The notes: generated by a model from the letters alone, not told the origin. Counted from the stretch's first letter, positions 16,826 to 25,342 are shown. The stretch: 36,469 nucleotides of DNA from Chloroflexus sp. MS-G (GCF_000735195.1 NZ_JPIM01000044.1:1-36469); one strand, 5' to 3'. Numbers and translations are program-made.

Positions 16826-16828
16826 TTC

Positions 16829-16848
16829 GATAATATTAGAATATTATC
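16829..16848. promoter_or_regulatory. ArsR operator over the sulP start point
   Basis: GATAATATT, two bases (AG), AATATTATC: a perfect 9-base inverted repeat. Its core matches the site at the arsR promoter. The position over the predicted start point fits simple repression. Confidence 0.78.
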
Positions 16849-16871
16849 ATATATTCATCAAAGGGGCAAAC

Positions 16872-18659
16872 ATGAAACTCGCTTCTCGCCGTTTTCCTCT
16901 CATTTCCCTGCTAGAGCGTGAATTTGCCGGTTACTCGGTCTATCATTTCCGCTCTGACGTATTGGCCGGCTTAACCACCGGTGCCGTGGCCTTACCGCTG
17001 GCTTTAGCATTCGGTGTTGCTTCAGGGGCTGATGCCCCTGCGGGTTTGGTGACTGCAATTATTGCGGGTCTTATTATTGGCGGACTCGGTGGTGCGGCCT
17101 ATCAGATCAGTGGCCCCACCGGTGCGATGTCGGCTATCTTGATTGCCATTTCCGCACGCTATGGTCTGGAGGCAGTGTGGGTGGCTACGCTCCTTGCCGG
17201 TCTCATGCTGATCTTGCTCGGTATCTTTCGGCTTGGCCGGTATATCTCTTTCATTCCCTCACCAGTCATTGCCGGTTTTACCAGTGGGATTGCGCTGATT
17301 ATCGCGATTGGTCAACTTGATAATGTGTTGGGGATCAGAACCCCAGCAGCCGAGAATGCGCTGGAAAAACTCCTCCACTATTTCACCCATCCGCTTATGC
17401 CCGATTGGCGGACACTGGTGATTGCCGGAATCGTGATTGTAGTGATGATTCTGTTGCCACGGGTGAGTAAGGCGGTACCAGCTTCACTGATTGGAATCAT
17501 TGTGGCAACGATTGTAAGTGTTGTATTGGGATGGAATGTTCCCATTATTGGCGATATTCCGCGTACCATCCTGCTAGAGAATCGGCTAACGTGGGATAAA
17601 ATCCCTTGGGATCATTTGAACGACCTCCTTGCGCCGGCTGTTTCAATTGCCGCCCTCGGTGCGATCGAAAGTCTCCTGTGTGGTGCAGTTGGCTCGACGA
17701 TGAGTGGGAAGCCGTTCGATAGCAACCAAGAGCTGGTGGCCCAGGGTATTGGCAATCTGCTGATCCCGTTTTTCGGTGGAGTGCCAGCGACTGCTGCCAT
17801 TGCTCGGACCAGTGTTGCAATCAAGAGTGGGGCGGTTACACGTCTCACCAGTATTGTCCATGCATTGTTACTGCTCCTCAGTGCACTGGTATTGGGGCCG
17901 ATCATTCGCTACGTACCTCTGGCTGCGCTTGGTGGGGTATTACTGGTCACAGCCTGGCGGATGAATGAATGGGAGACGATTCACTTTTTCGTGAATGCCC
18001 GTCTTCGCCACGCTCTGATTGGTTTTTTCATTACGATGGTGGCAACTGCGGCACTCGATCTCACGCAAGCAATTCTCATCGGGGTTGCGATTTCGGCAGT
18101 TATTTATCTGCGGCAATCGGCAACCAGTACGACGGTCACCAGTTCTCCGATCAATCCGCAACAGTTACAGGTACAGGGTTCACCCATTACTGCCACTTGT
18201 CCGAGCATCCATGTCTACTACCTTACCGGTCCAGTTTTTTTCGGAAGTGTGACGACTGTACTTGAAGCTTTTGAAACTGCCGGTGATTATCACACGATTA
18301 TCATCAGTATGCGCGGTGTACCACTGGTTGATGCGATGGGTATTCAGGCGCTCCATCAAATTGTTGAAGAACACCATGCCCGTGGTGGTGAGGTCATCTT
18401 TACCGCTTTACAACCGGCTGTACTTGATATGTTCAAACGTACCGGTTTATTTGATCTGGTCGGTGCACGGAATATTTACTGGAGTTCAGCCCATGCGATT
18501 ATTGAGTTGCACGAGAAACGTCTAGTCGCCAGTTGTCCACGCTGCCATAACCATGGTGAGAGTTGTCAGGTCTTGCAGATGGCTCGTCAACGTCTCGTAC
18601 CGCAACTGAATAACCTTTCATCACTCCCAACCGAATCGTCGTCTAAAATTTCCTCATAG
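16872..18659 (+). CDS. SulP-family anion transporter with STAS domain and cysteine-rich tail
   Basis: The 595-residue protein from the ATG at 16872 (AGGGGC Shine-Dalgarno 6 bases upstream) has a SulP membrane domain over about residues 20-410, with VLAGLTTGAVALPLALAFGVASGADAPAG at the start and AYQISGPTGAMSAIL soon after, matching the family signature. A STAS domain follows at about 440-545 (PSIHVYYLTGPVFFGSV, then GVPLVDAMGIQALHQIV). SulP proteins move sulfate, bicarbonate or related anions. The C-terminal tail holds SCPRCHNHGESC at about 554-565, three cysteines and two histidines that are not part of the usual fold and could bind a metal. The substrate is open; sulfate and bicarbonate (BicA-type) both fit a Chloroflexus-like host. 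It is controlled with the divergent ArsR gene by shared operators. Confidence 0.93.
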   Translation: MKLASRRFPLISLLEREFAGYSVYHFRSDVLAGLTTGAVALPLALAFGVASGADAPAGLVTAIIAGLIIGGLGGAAYQISGPTGAMSAILIAISARYGLEAVWVATLLAGLMLILLGIFRLGRYISFIPSPVIAGFTSGIALIIAIGQLDNVLGIRTPAAENALEKLLHYFTHPLMPDWRTLVIAGIVIVVMILLPRVSKAVPASLIGIIVATIVSVVLGWNVPIIGDIPRTILLENRLTWDKIPWDHLNDLLAPAVSIAALGAIESLLCGAVGSTMSGKPFDSNQELVAQGIGNLLIPFFGGVPATAAIARTSVAIKSGAVTRLTSIVHALLLLLSALVLGPIIRYVPLAALGGVLLVTAWRMNEWETIHFFVNARLRHALIGFFITMVATAALDLTQAILIGVAISAVIYLRQSATSTTVTSSPINPQQLQVQGSPITATCPSIHVYYLTGPVFFGSVTTVLEAFETAGDYHTIIISMRGVPLVDAMGIQALHQIVEEHHARGGEVIFTALQPAVLDMFKRTGLFDLVGARNIYWSSAHAIIELHEKRLVASCPRCHNHGESCQVLQMARQRLVPQLNNLSSLPTESSSKISS

Positions 18660-18902
18660 CTAGGTCAATCATCACGCATCGGTACATGTAGGAGTGAAAA
18701 CCCATCCGTCGCGTCTGATTTCCAGATGGGGAGGAAAACAAGGAAGGATTTTTCAACCTACCTGCTAGCGGTGATGAGAGAGGGGACGCGACCACGTGTA
18801 AGCTGGTGCCCCTCACCTTCTACCCAACCCCCCTTCCGCTCTCACACGAAGAGCAGAAGGGGGTAGCAGTGTCCGGACCTCCTCTCTCCTTCTCACTTCC
18901 GA
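18660..18902. other. Gap between sulP and trpD with a family A hairpin
   Basis: No gene. CCCCCTTC-C-GCTCT at 18829-18842 pairs with AGAGC-A-GAAGGGGG at 18850-18863, one mismatch, around a 7-base loop. The flank CCTCACCTTCTACCC is the reverse complement of the G-rich tail seen with the hairpins at 16550 and 35101, so this copy is inverted. Confidence 0.65.
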
Positions 18903-18931
18903 TTGACCATAACCCTCCTGATCGCTACAAT
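18903..18931 (+). promoter_or_regulatory. Predicted promoter of the trpD-RCK operon
   Basis: TTGACC (18903-18908), 17-base spacer, TACAAT (18926-18931). Start near 18938 gives a leader of about 33 bases that contains AAGGAG. Confidence 0.7.
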
Positions 18932-18970
18932 ACAACCGCAGTGTAACGAGGAGCGTTTAAGGAGTGGAGC

Positions 18971-19996
18971 ATGAACATTCGCGAGGCGATAGCCACCGTA
19001 GTTGCACGACGCGATTTAACTCAGGCAGAAGCGGCCAGCGTGATGGAAGAGATTATGAGTGGGGCTGCAACACCGGCGCAGATCGGTGCGTTTCTGACTG
19101 CCTTACATATGAAAGGTGAGACGGACGCCGAAATTGCCGGGATGGCTGCCGTGATGCGCGAAAAGGCAACTCACGTCTATTTCGATGGTCCGGTGATCGA
19201 TACCTGTGGAACCGGCGGCGATGGCGCGCACACGTTCAATATCAGTACGACAGCAGCGTTTGTTGCGGCCGGTGCGGGCTTAACCGTGGCAAAGCACGGT
19301 AATCGGGCTATGTCAAGCGTATGTGGCAGCGCTGACGTGCTGGAAGGTCTGGGAGTACAGATCGAACTCGATGCCGAGGGGGTGGCGCGCTGTTTGCGCG
19401 AAGCCGGGATTGGTTTTATGTTCGCTCCGAAGTTTCATCCGGCAATGCGCTTTGCCGGGCCGGTTCGCCGTGAGATAGGGATTCGTACTGTGTTTAATAT
19501 CCTCGGCCCGTTAACCAATCCGGCTCGCGCTCGCTATCAGGTGTTGGGTGTTGCTAGCGCTGCGTTAGCTGAAAAACTGGCGTATGCACTTAGTCGGCTG
19601 GAGACGATTCATGCTCTGGTTGTACACGGTGACGGCGGAGTCGATGAATTGACGCTGTCAGGCCCCAACCTGATCTTTGAAGTACGGGCCGGTCAAACTC
19701 CGCGTCAGATGATCGTAACTCCAGAAGATGTTGGTTTGGCCCGTGCACCGCAGGATGCACTGCGCGGTGGTGATGTTGCCTACAATGTTGCCATCATTCG
19801 TGCCATCCTGAGCGGTGAAGACCAGGGACCGCGGCGTGATGTCGTGCTATTAAACGCGGCTGCGGCGATGGTAGCTGGCGATCTGGCTCCTGATTTGAAA
19901 ACTGGTGTGGCAATGGCCCGTCACAGTATCGATAGTGGACGCGCTTTAGAACGACTCAACCGGATGATCGCTGTTAGTCGCGGTGATGTAGCGTAA
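18971..19996 (+). CDS. trpD: Anthranilate phosphoribosyltransferase
   Basis: A 341-residue enzyme of tryptophan synthesis that joins anthranilate and phosphoribosyl pyrophosphate. The glycine-rich PRPP loop TCGTGGDGAHTFNIST lies at about 78-93, followed by VAKHGNRAMSSVCGSADVLEGLG (about 106-128), FMFAPKFHPAMRFAGPVRREIGIRTVFNILGPLTNPA (about 151-187) and VHGDGGVDEL. Length and motifs are complete. AAGGAG lies 8 bases before the ATG at 18971. No other trp genes are in view, so the pathway is split. The RCK gene follows 9 bases after its stop and is probably co-transcribed, an odd pairing. Confidence 0.96.
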   Translation: MNIREAIATVVARRDLTQAEAASVMEEIMSGAATPAQIGAFLTALHMKGETDAEIAGMAAVMREKATHVYFDGPVIDTCGTGGDGAHTFNISTTAAFVAAGAGLTVAKHGNRAMSSVCGSADVLEGLGVQIELDAEGVARCLREAGIGFMFAPKFHPAMRFAGPVRREIGIRTVFNILGPLTNPARARYQVLGVASAALAEKLAYALSRLETIHALVVHGDGGVDELTLSGPNLIFEVRAGQTPRQMIVTPEDVGLARAPQDALRGGDVAYNVAIIRAILSGEDQGPRRDVVLLNAAAAMVAGDLAPDLKTGVAMARHSIDSGRALERLNRMIAVSRGDVA

Positions 19997-20005
19997 TACG
20001 CAAGC

Positions 20006-21703
20006 ATGGCCCAGGATATTCGTCTTTCTCGATTACGGCGACGACGGTTCGCTTTCTGGCGTCTACTTGTCGCTAACCTGCTCGACGACCTACGCATTCT
20101 CCGTGAAGCGTGGTTCCCGGTAACGGCGTTACTACTCGTGCTGGCCAGTGGTGCGCTCTATTTGCAATGGTTTTACTTGCCACCTCTCTGCAACTGTCGT
20201 CCCGATATTGCAGTTGCGCTCTTTGAAACGCTGAAACTGCTGATTTTTCAGACTGATCTTGAGTTACCCCCCGATCGCATTGGCCGTGTCCTCTTCTTCC
20301 TGATACCCTTGCTTGGACTATTCTTTTTGTTGCAGAGCGCGGTTGATGTTGGACGCTTGCTGGTCGATAAACGGTCGCGCCCCGAACGCTGGCAAGAGGC
20401 GTTGGCCGCTACGTACCGTGGTCATATGATTGTGTGTGGTTTGGGGCGAGTTGGCTATCGTGCCGTGCTCCAACTGCTCGATTGTCGGCGCGAGGTTGTG
20501 GCGATTGAGCTTAATCCTAACTGTGAGTTTTTGCCAACCCTGTATCAGTTGGGCGTACCGGTTGTGCAGGGTGACGCCCGTGATCCGGTTGTTCTGACTC
20601 GGGCGGGCTTGCGTCGTGCTCAGGGTTTGATTGCGACCATTGACGACGATTTGAAAAATCTGGAGATTGCTCTGGCAGCCCGCCGTATCCGTCCTGAATT
20701 ACCAACCGTCCAGCGTATCTTTAGTCGCGCCCTTGATGCTCGCATTGAGCGATCCTTTGGTCGTAATTCGGCATTCAGTCCGGCAGCGTTGGCCGCACCA
20801 ACGTTTGCTGCCGCGCTATTGAGTTCTCAGGTCCGCTATGTGCTTGATTTACCTGCCGGATTATTGGGCATCGCCTTCGTTACCGTAAGTAACGATAGCC
20901 CACTTATCGGATCGGTCGCCGATCTAGAGGCTCGTTTTGGTGTGCGTCGCATCCCTGGGCCTCATGCGAACCTGCCTATCTTGCCTAGTGAAGAGATTGC
21001 TCTGGTTGGCCCATTACCGGCACTTGAGGCGGTACAGTGGGCTAATCAACCACGTCCCAAGCGCAGCGATGCCAGCCTGATAGTTTGTGGTCTGGGAAAG
21101 GTGGGTACGCAGGTGGTGCGGTTACTCAACCGCTACGAGCCACGACCGTCGCTGAGCGTGATTTGTACGGTAGAGACTCCGCCGCGCTATGTGGAAGCCT
21201 TGACGGCGCAGGGAATACGGGTCTTGCGCGGTGATGCTCGTGATCCTACCATCCTCCGTGAAGCCGGTATTGAACAGGCAACGGCACTGGCCGCTCTCTA
21301 TAGTGATGATCTGCTCAATTTACAGATCGGGTTAACTGTACGCAGTATGTATCCTGATGTTCACCTGGTGCTGCGCGTGTTTAGCGATGTGCTGGCAGAC
21401 CGCCTGGCCGACTTGTTTGGCATTCGTACTGCTTTCAGCACCTCAGCTCTGGCCGCCCCCAGCCTGGTTGCCGCCGCTCTGCTCCCCGATGTTGAAGCGG
21501 CCTTTGACGTCGGTGATCAGTTACTGGTTGTGCGCCGTCAGGTTATTACCGACCGGCGGGTCGGGCAAACAGTTGCCGAACTCCGTGCTGCGGGTCAGTT
21601 ACCGTTGAGCCTGCGACGTGGTGATCATTTTCAGTGGTTGCCATCAGATGATATGGTGATCGAGCACGATGATGAGGTTGAGTTGCTGACATTTTTGATA
21701 TAA
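20006..21703 (+). CDS. Two-RCK (TrkA-N/TrkA-C) potassium-channel-like membrane protein
   Basis: This 565-residue protein has a basic N-terminus, two hydrophobic segments (about residues 38-56 and 92-114), then two tandem RCK units. Each has a TrkA-N dinucleotide loop: VCGLGRVGYRAVLQL at about 144 and VCGLGKVGTQVVRLL at about 358, and each is followed by the second block GDARDP and an IATIDDD or LAALYSDD segment. A TrkA-C-like domain closes the protein (QTVAELRAAGQLPLSLRRGDHFQWLPSDD). The arrangement resembles ligand-gated potassium channels, but the region between the two helices has no TVGYG or similar selectivity filter. It may be a regulatory or degenerate channel protein. It starts 9 bases after trpD. 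Confidence 0.88.
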   Translation: MAQDIRLSRLRRRRFAFWRLLVANLLDDLRILREAWFPVTALLLVLASGALYLQWFYLPPLCNCRPDIAVALFETLKLLIFQTDLELPPDRIGRVLFFLIPLLGLFFLLQSAVDVGRLLVDKRSRPERWQEALAATYRGHMIVCGLGRVGYRAVLQLLDCRREVVAIELNPNCEFLPTLYQLGVPVVQGDARDPVVLTRAGLRRAQGLIATIDDDLKNLEIALAARRIRPELPTVQRIFSRALDARIERSFGRNSAFSPAALAAPTFAAALLSSQVRYVLDLPAGLLGIAFVTVSNDSPLIGSVADLEARFGVRRIPGPHANLPILPSEEIALVGPLPALEAVQWANQPRPKRSDASLIVCGLGKVGTQVVRLLNRYEPRPSLSVICTVETPPRYVEALTAQGIRVLRGDARDPTILREAGIEQATALAALYSDDLLNLQIGLTVRSMYPDVHLVLRVFSDVLADRLADLFGIRTAFSTSALAAPSLVAAALLPDVEAAFDVGDQLLVVRRQVITDRRVGQTVAELRAAGQLPLSLRRGDHFQWLPSDDMVIEHDDEVELLTFLI

Positions 21704-21776
21704 CGTCAGCTCAGATATGCCGTAGTGGGCAGAGAGTGTCTCTGAAAGTCCATTGGGCGAAGGGTACTTGCGCGTT

Positions 21777-21808
21777 CCCTGGGTGCGCGGGCCTCTGGCC
21801 CGCATCTT
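21777..21808. repeat. CGGGCCTCTGGCCCG hairpin element (family B copy)
   Basis: GCGGGCC-TCT-GGCCCGC at 21787-21803, perfect 7-base arms, preceded by CCTGGGTGC and followed by ATCTT. Related copies lie at 15483, 25533 and 34924. Here it lies between convergent genes and may serve as a bidirectional terminator. Confidence 0.6.
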
Positions 21809-21850
21809 AACGGTCTCTTATCGAACCTTGTTTGGAATGAGCGATGACGA

Positions 21851-23449
21851 TCAGCGCGTAAAAACGACTCGTCCTCCCACCATTGTTAACATAACCCTTG
21901 CTGTAGCAATCTGGTCGGGCGGAAGTGTAGTAATATCGCGATCCAGGAGGATCAGGTCGGCGAGATAACCGGGAGCTAGCCGCCCCAGTTCGTGTTCACG
22001 ATAACCGGCATACGCTGCCCAGGTCGTATAACCGGCCAACGCCTCAGTAACCGTGAGACGCTGATCGGGAAAAGGACTATCGGGCGGGCTGAAATCGAGT
22101 TTTCCTCTCGTACAAGCCGCCTGTATCCCTCGCAACGGATCTGGATCGGCAACCGGCCAATCACTTCCCAACGCCATTTTGGCTCCGGCCTGCAAGAGAT
22201 CACGCCAGGGAAAGCCATAACGATGGCGCTGTGTTCCGACTAAGCGCCACCACGGATTGTGCTGATCCATGCCGAACTCGACGTGCAACGGCTGCACAGA
22301 GGCAATGACACGCAGTTGTGCAAAACGCGGGAGATCAGCCGGATCAACAATTTCGGCATGTTCAATCCGGTGCCGTGAATCGCGATGACCGTTGATGTGG
22401 CGAGCGTGCGTAAAGGCATCGAGTGTCTGGCGCACACCGCCATCACCAATTGCATGGACACAAACCTGGAGACCAGCAGCATCGGCATGGGTTATCAGGT
22501 TAGCGAATTCGCTTGGATCGTAGACCGCAGCGCCACAATCGCTGCTGTCATCAGCATACGGTGCCAGCATCAGAGCCGTTTTCGCTTCAACCACACCATC
22601 AACGAACAGCTTTACCGCATCGGTCTGCACCAACGGATGTTGATGTTGTCGGGCATCAATTGCCCACTCGGTAATCCGTTGTGGGGCAGTTCCTGGTGTT
22701 ATCGACAGTGGTAACCGAATACGGAGCGTCAACAGTCCATCAGCCGCCAACTCGCGATAGCGCATCCGCTGCACTTCATCACCATCCATGTTGTGCACGC
22801 CAGTCAAGCCAAGTGCGGCTAATTCGCGGAGCGCATGCAACAACGACGACCGAATTTCGGCTTCAGTTGGTGGTGGAATACAGCGTCGCACCAGGTCTAT
22901 CGCCGGTGCTTCACGCAGTTCACCGCTGGCTAGACCATCATCTCCGATCACGACCGTACTACAGGGATTACCGGTGTCTGTGCCGATCAGGATACCGGCT
23001 ATCTGCAATGCTCTGGTATTGACCCAGGCCGTACGACCATCAAACGCCGTTAACAGTACCGGTCGGTCGGCAACGACGGCATCGAGCATGTGACGGGTCG
23101 GTGACTGACCGGCAGCGAACAGGCGATAGCGCCAGCCACGTCCGATCAGCCATGGGAGATGCGGGTTGGCAGCAGCATATCGGGCCAGAAGGTGCTGGAC
23201 ATCAGCAATACTGTTGGCCTGCTCCAACCGCAGAACGTTCAGCACCCGAGCACCGTTCTGCAAATGAAAGTGACAGTCGTTGAATCCGGGAAGCGCCAGC
23301 ATCCCGGCGCCATCGATGATCTGCGCGTTCGGCGGTTGCCATCGTGAAGCATCCTGATCAGAACCGATCCAGGTAATACGATCACCCTGAATGAGCAGGG
23401 CCTGAGGACTTCCCTGACCGGGCAGCATAATGTTGCGTAGAACAATCAT
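21851..23449 (-). CDS. Amidohydrolase (YtcJ-like, amidohydrolase family 3)
   Basis: A 532-residue TIM-barrel metal hydrolase. The first metal ligands are in LPGFNDCHFHLQNG (about residues 55-68), followed by LTGVHNMDGDEV, the lysine-containing strand AVKLFVDGVVEAKTALM, the histidine blocks CVHAIGDGGV and HRIEHAEIVDP, and the final aspartate in ALGSDWPVADPDPLRGI (about 425-441). These match YtcJ-type enzymes that hydrolyse amides of unknown origin, possibly formamides. The ATG at 23449 lies 2 bases after the TAG of the AEC transporter gene, so the two are coupled: uptake or efflux of a compound followed by hydrolysis is likely. It has little independent Shine-Dalgarno. Confidence 0.9.
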   Translation of the reverse strand: MIVLRNIMLPGQGSPQALLIQGDRITWIGSDQDASRWQPPNAQIIDGAGMLALPGFNDCHFHLQNGARVLNVLRLEQANSIADVQHLLARYAAANPHLPWLIGRGWRYRLFAAGQSPTRHMLDAVVADRPVLLTAFDGRTAWVNTRALQIAGILIGTDTGNPCSTVVIGDDGLASGELREAPAIDLVRRCIPPPTEAEIRSSLLHALRELAALGLTGVHNMDGDEVQRMRYRELAADGLLTLRIRLPLSITPGTAPQRITEWAIDARQHQHPLVQTDAVKLFVDGVVEAKTALMLAPYADDSSDCGAAVYDPSEFANLITHADAAGLQVCVHAIGDGGVRQTLDAFTHARHINGHRDSRHRIEHAEIVDPADLPRFAQLRVIASVQPLHVEFGMDQHNPWWRLVGTQRHRYGFPWRDLLQAGAKMALGSDWPVADPDPLRGIQAACTRGKLDFSPPDSPFPDQRLTVTEALAGYTTWAAYAGYREHELGRLAPGYLADLILLDRDITTLPPDQIATARVMLTMVGGRVVFTR

Positions 23450-23451
23450 AC

Positions 23452-24384
23452 CTATCGTACCAGGCTAAGTAATACGCTCAGTGTTATCAGACTGGCAAAC
23501 GACGACACCACGACGGTACTGACCACCAGTTGTGGCCGAGTATCAAACTCAATCGCCAGGATTGTGGTATTCACTGCTGTTGGCATACCGGCCATCATCA
23601 CCCCAACCCCGAGTGCAACTCCCTCCATACCGAGCAGACGGGCCAGACCGAAAGCCAAGATCGGTGATATTACCAACCGGATTGTCGTGGCAATTGCCAC
23701 CATTCCTGGTCGAACAAGAGGTGCTCCGGCACCCAGTTGTACGCCAAGAATGAGGAGCATGACCGGCAACGCCGCTTCACTCAAGAGCGCTACGCCCTCA
23801 AACAGACTGTGAACAAGCCCTGTCGCTGTTGCCGGCTGGAACCCCACACTCCGTAAAGCCAGTGCACCGGTCACAGCATAGATTTGTGGCATACGGATCA
23901 GGCGGTAACAGATTGATTGCCATGCCTGTCGGCCTCCTTCTGCCGCACCCGCTGCTGCCACTCCCACACCTAACGTTTGAGCCATGATCGATTGCATGAT
24001 AAAGTAGAACACCCCTAATGTAAAACCGGTTTCCCCAAAAGCAAAACGTGAGGCTGGCAGACCATAATTGCCCGAATTCATAAACATACTGGTCAGCAAC
24101 AACGCCGTCACGTCCTTTCCGCGTAACCCCAGCCCCAGTGCACTGATCCAGACGGTTAACGCCATCAACCCCAACACTCCCACCGCGAAGAAGAGCATGC
24201 GTCCGGCATCCGGGCCACTCAAATCGGCGCGCACCAGGGCGACAAAGATGAGCGCCGGGCTAAGACCGTAAATCATCAGCCGGTTGAGTGTCATCAGATC
24301 AAGCGGAAAGGCGCGCCGTAGTGCGAATCCTGCACTTGCTACCACCGCAATCGGCAAGAGAACTTCGATTAAAACCGTGACCAT
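23452..24384 (-). CDS. AEC-family permease (auxin efflux carrier-like)
   Basis: A 310-residue membrane protein from the ATG at 24384, with GGAG 8 bases upstream. It has about ten hydrophobic helices in two five-helix halves. Family signs include the N-terminal LMIYGLSPALIFVALV, the first-half motif FMNSGNYGLPASRFAFGE, and the second-half MAGMPTAVNTTILAIEFD, which align with the paired broken helices of AEC carriers. Such carriers move malate, malonate or other small organic anions. It is translationally tied to the amidohydrolase behind it, which suggests that the pair handles one metabolite. A longer frame to 24417 has no supporting Shine-Dalgarno. Confidence 0.9.
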   Translation of the reverse strand: MVTVLIEVLLPIAVVASAGFALRRAFPLDLMTLNRLMIYGLSPALIFVALVRADLSGPDAGRMLFFAVGVLGLMALTVWISALGLGLRGKDVTALLLTSMFMNSGNYGLPASRFAFGETGFTLGVFYFIMQSIMAQTLGVGVAAAGAAEGGRQAWQSICYRLIRMPQIYAVTGALALRSVGFQPATATGLVHSLFEGVALLSEAALPVMLLILGVQLGAGAPLVRPGMVAIATTIRLVISPILAFGLARLLGMEGVALGVGVMMAGMPTAVNTTILAIEFDTRPQLVVSTVVVSSFASLITLSVLLSLVR

Positions 24385-24419
24385 GAACACTCCGGCTAGC
24401 AATACTTTACAAGTCAAAT

Positions 24420-24811
24420 ATCATAGCATAGATTCGGTTTGCACTTGAACAGGTAGGGCGAATATCCAGGAGGTCTTCAACATTCTCGGCCCTAGATGGC
24501 GCAGACTAACAAACCTTATACACGTGCTAACGGCGATCCCCGATCTGTGCGGTTTCCCCTGGGAGTGTAGGTTAGCGGCCCGCGCTCTGGGGGAGTAGTG
24601 ATGGAATGTGTGTCCCTCTCGAAAGCATGCCGTGCGGAGGTTGAGAATCCACCTCTCCAGAGACAACGATGGATTATCGGCGAGAGGACGGGGGTTGACC
24701 GTGGATCACCGGATTGGCACGGGAAGCTGCGCACCGCTGCACGAGCTGCGGATAGGCTCGGAAACTCGCCATGCCTCTCATCACTGCTGTCGGGTCGGAT
24801 GAGAAGGTTGA
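24420..24811. other. Intergenic stretch upstream of the AEC gene
   Basis: No supported gene in 392 bases. A TATGAT on the minus strand at 24425-24420, with a weak TTCAAG 18 bases further out, may be the AEC promoter. Open frames here do not look like protein. Confidence 0.4.
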
Positions 24812-25078
24812 ACAGACCTGTCAGCACCACAAATCGGTAGCAGTGGTGGCCGGACTGTGTTAACATGGAATAATCTCACCGTACCCGCCCAGAGCGGCAG
24901 TACACCTGGTCAGCGCACCTTACTCTTCCGAGTGACGGTGAATCCAGGCCAGGTGACTGGCAGCCTAACGAATACGGTCGAGATTGTCAGTAGTTCGGTC
25001 ACTATTGAAACGCAATTACTCGAAGCACCAGTTTCAATCAGTGCACCGCGATTGTGGGTACCGCTGGTTTTGCGCTAA
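24812..25078 (+). pseudogene. 3' remnant of a surface protein gene (conserved repeat / DUF11-like C-terminus)
   Basis: An 88-codon open stretch begins directly after an in-frame TGA at 24809 and has no good start codon or Shine-Dalgarno. It reads TDLSAPQIGSSGGRTVLTWN, then continues with NLTVPAQSGSTPGQRTLLFRVTVNP, and ends APRLWVPLVLR. The Gly/Thr-rich beta-strand pattern resembles DUF11-type adhesin repeats, and the short hydrophobic-basic tail (PLVLR) is the ending I associate with secreted Chloroflexota proteins. The rest of the gene is absent from the sequence upstream, so this looks like a decayed or truncated copy. A GTG at 24857 could start a 73-residue product, but it would lack a signal peptide. 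Confidence 0.55.
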
Positions 25079-25085
25079 TCGTGAC

Positions 25086-25111
25086 GGGGATGCGTTATCA
25101 GACGCATCCCC
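25086..25111. terminator. 9-base perfect hairpin between the remnant and the zinc-ribbon gene
   Basis: GGGGATGCG at 25086-25094 pairs with CGCATCCCC at 25103-25111 around an 8-base loop, 7 bases after the stop of the surface-protein remnant. No T-run follows, so termination strength is uncertain. Confidence 0.5.
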
Positions 25112-25129
25112 TCAACAGTGGAGTCAACG

Positions 25130-25342
25130 ATGAACTGCTGGCACTGCAATCGTCCCGCTCACGGCACCTGTATCTTTTGTGGGCGGGCTATTTGTCGCGA
25201 TCACGCGCAAGAGATGCCCCATATTGTGGCGCTCTTTGCAGACCGCAAAGGTGGTCATAAAGCTATCGTCACTGCCCGTGCGCTCTTTTGCGGCCTGTGT
25301 GAACCGCGTGAAGACCCGATTGAATTACCTGAGTTGCGATAG
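25130..25342 (+). CDS. Small zinc-ribbon / B-box-like protein (DUF2180-like)
   Basis: The 70-residue product begins MNCWHCNRPAHGTCIFCGRA and continues ICRDH, then has a second CGLC pair near residue 58. Four CxxC-type pairs plus a histidine in this order indicate two zinc sites, like the small B-box or DUF2180-type proteins of archaea and deep-branching bacteria. The ATG at 25130 has GGAG 6 bases upstream; a GTG at 25118 would add four residues. It has no membrane segment. The function is unknown; its nearest intact neighbour is the zinc/cadmium ATPase on the other strand, which may be coincidence. Confidence 0.72.
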   Translation: MNCWHCNRPAHGTCIFCGRAICRDHAQEMPHIVALFADRKGGHKAIVTARALFCGLCEPREDPIELPELR

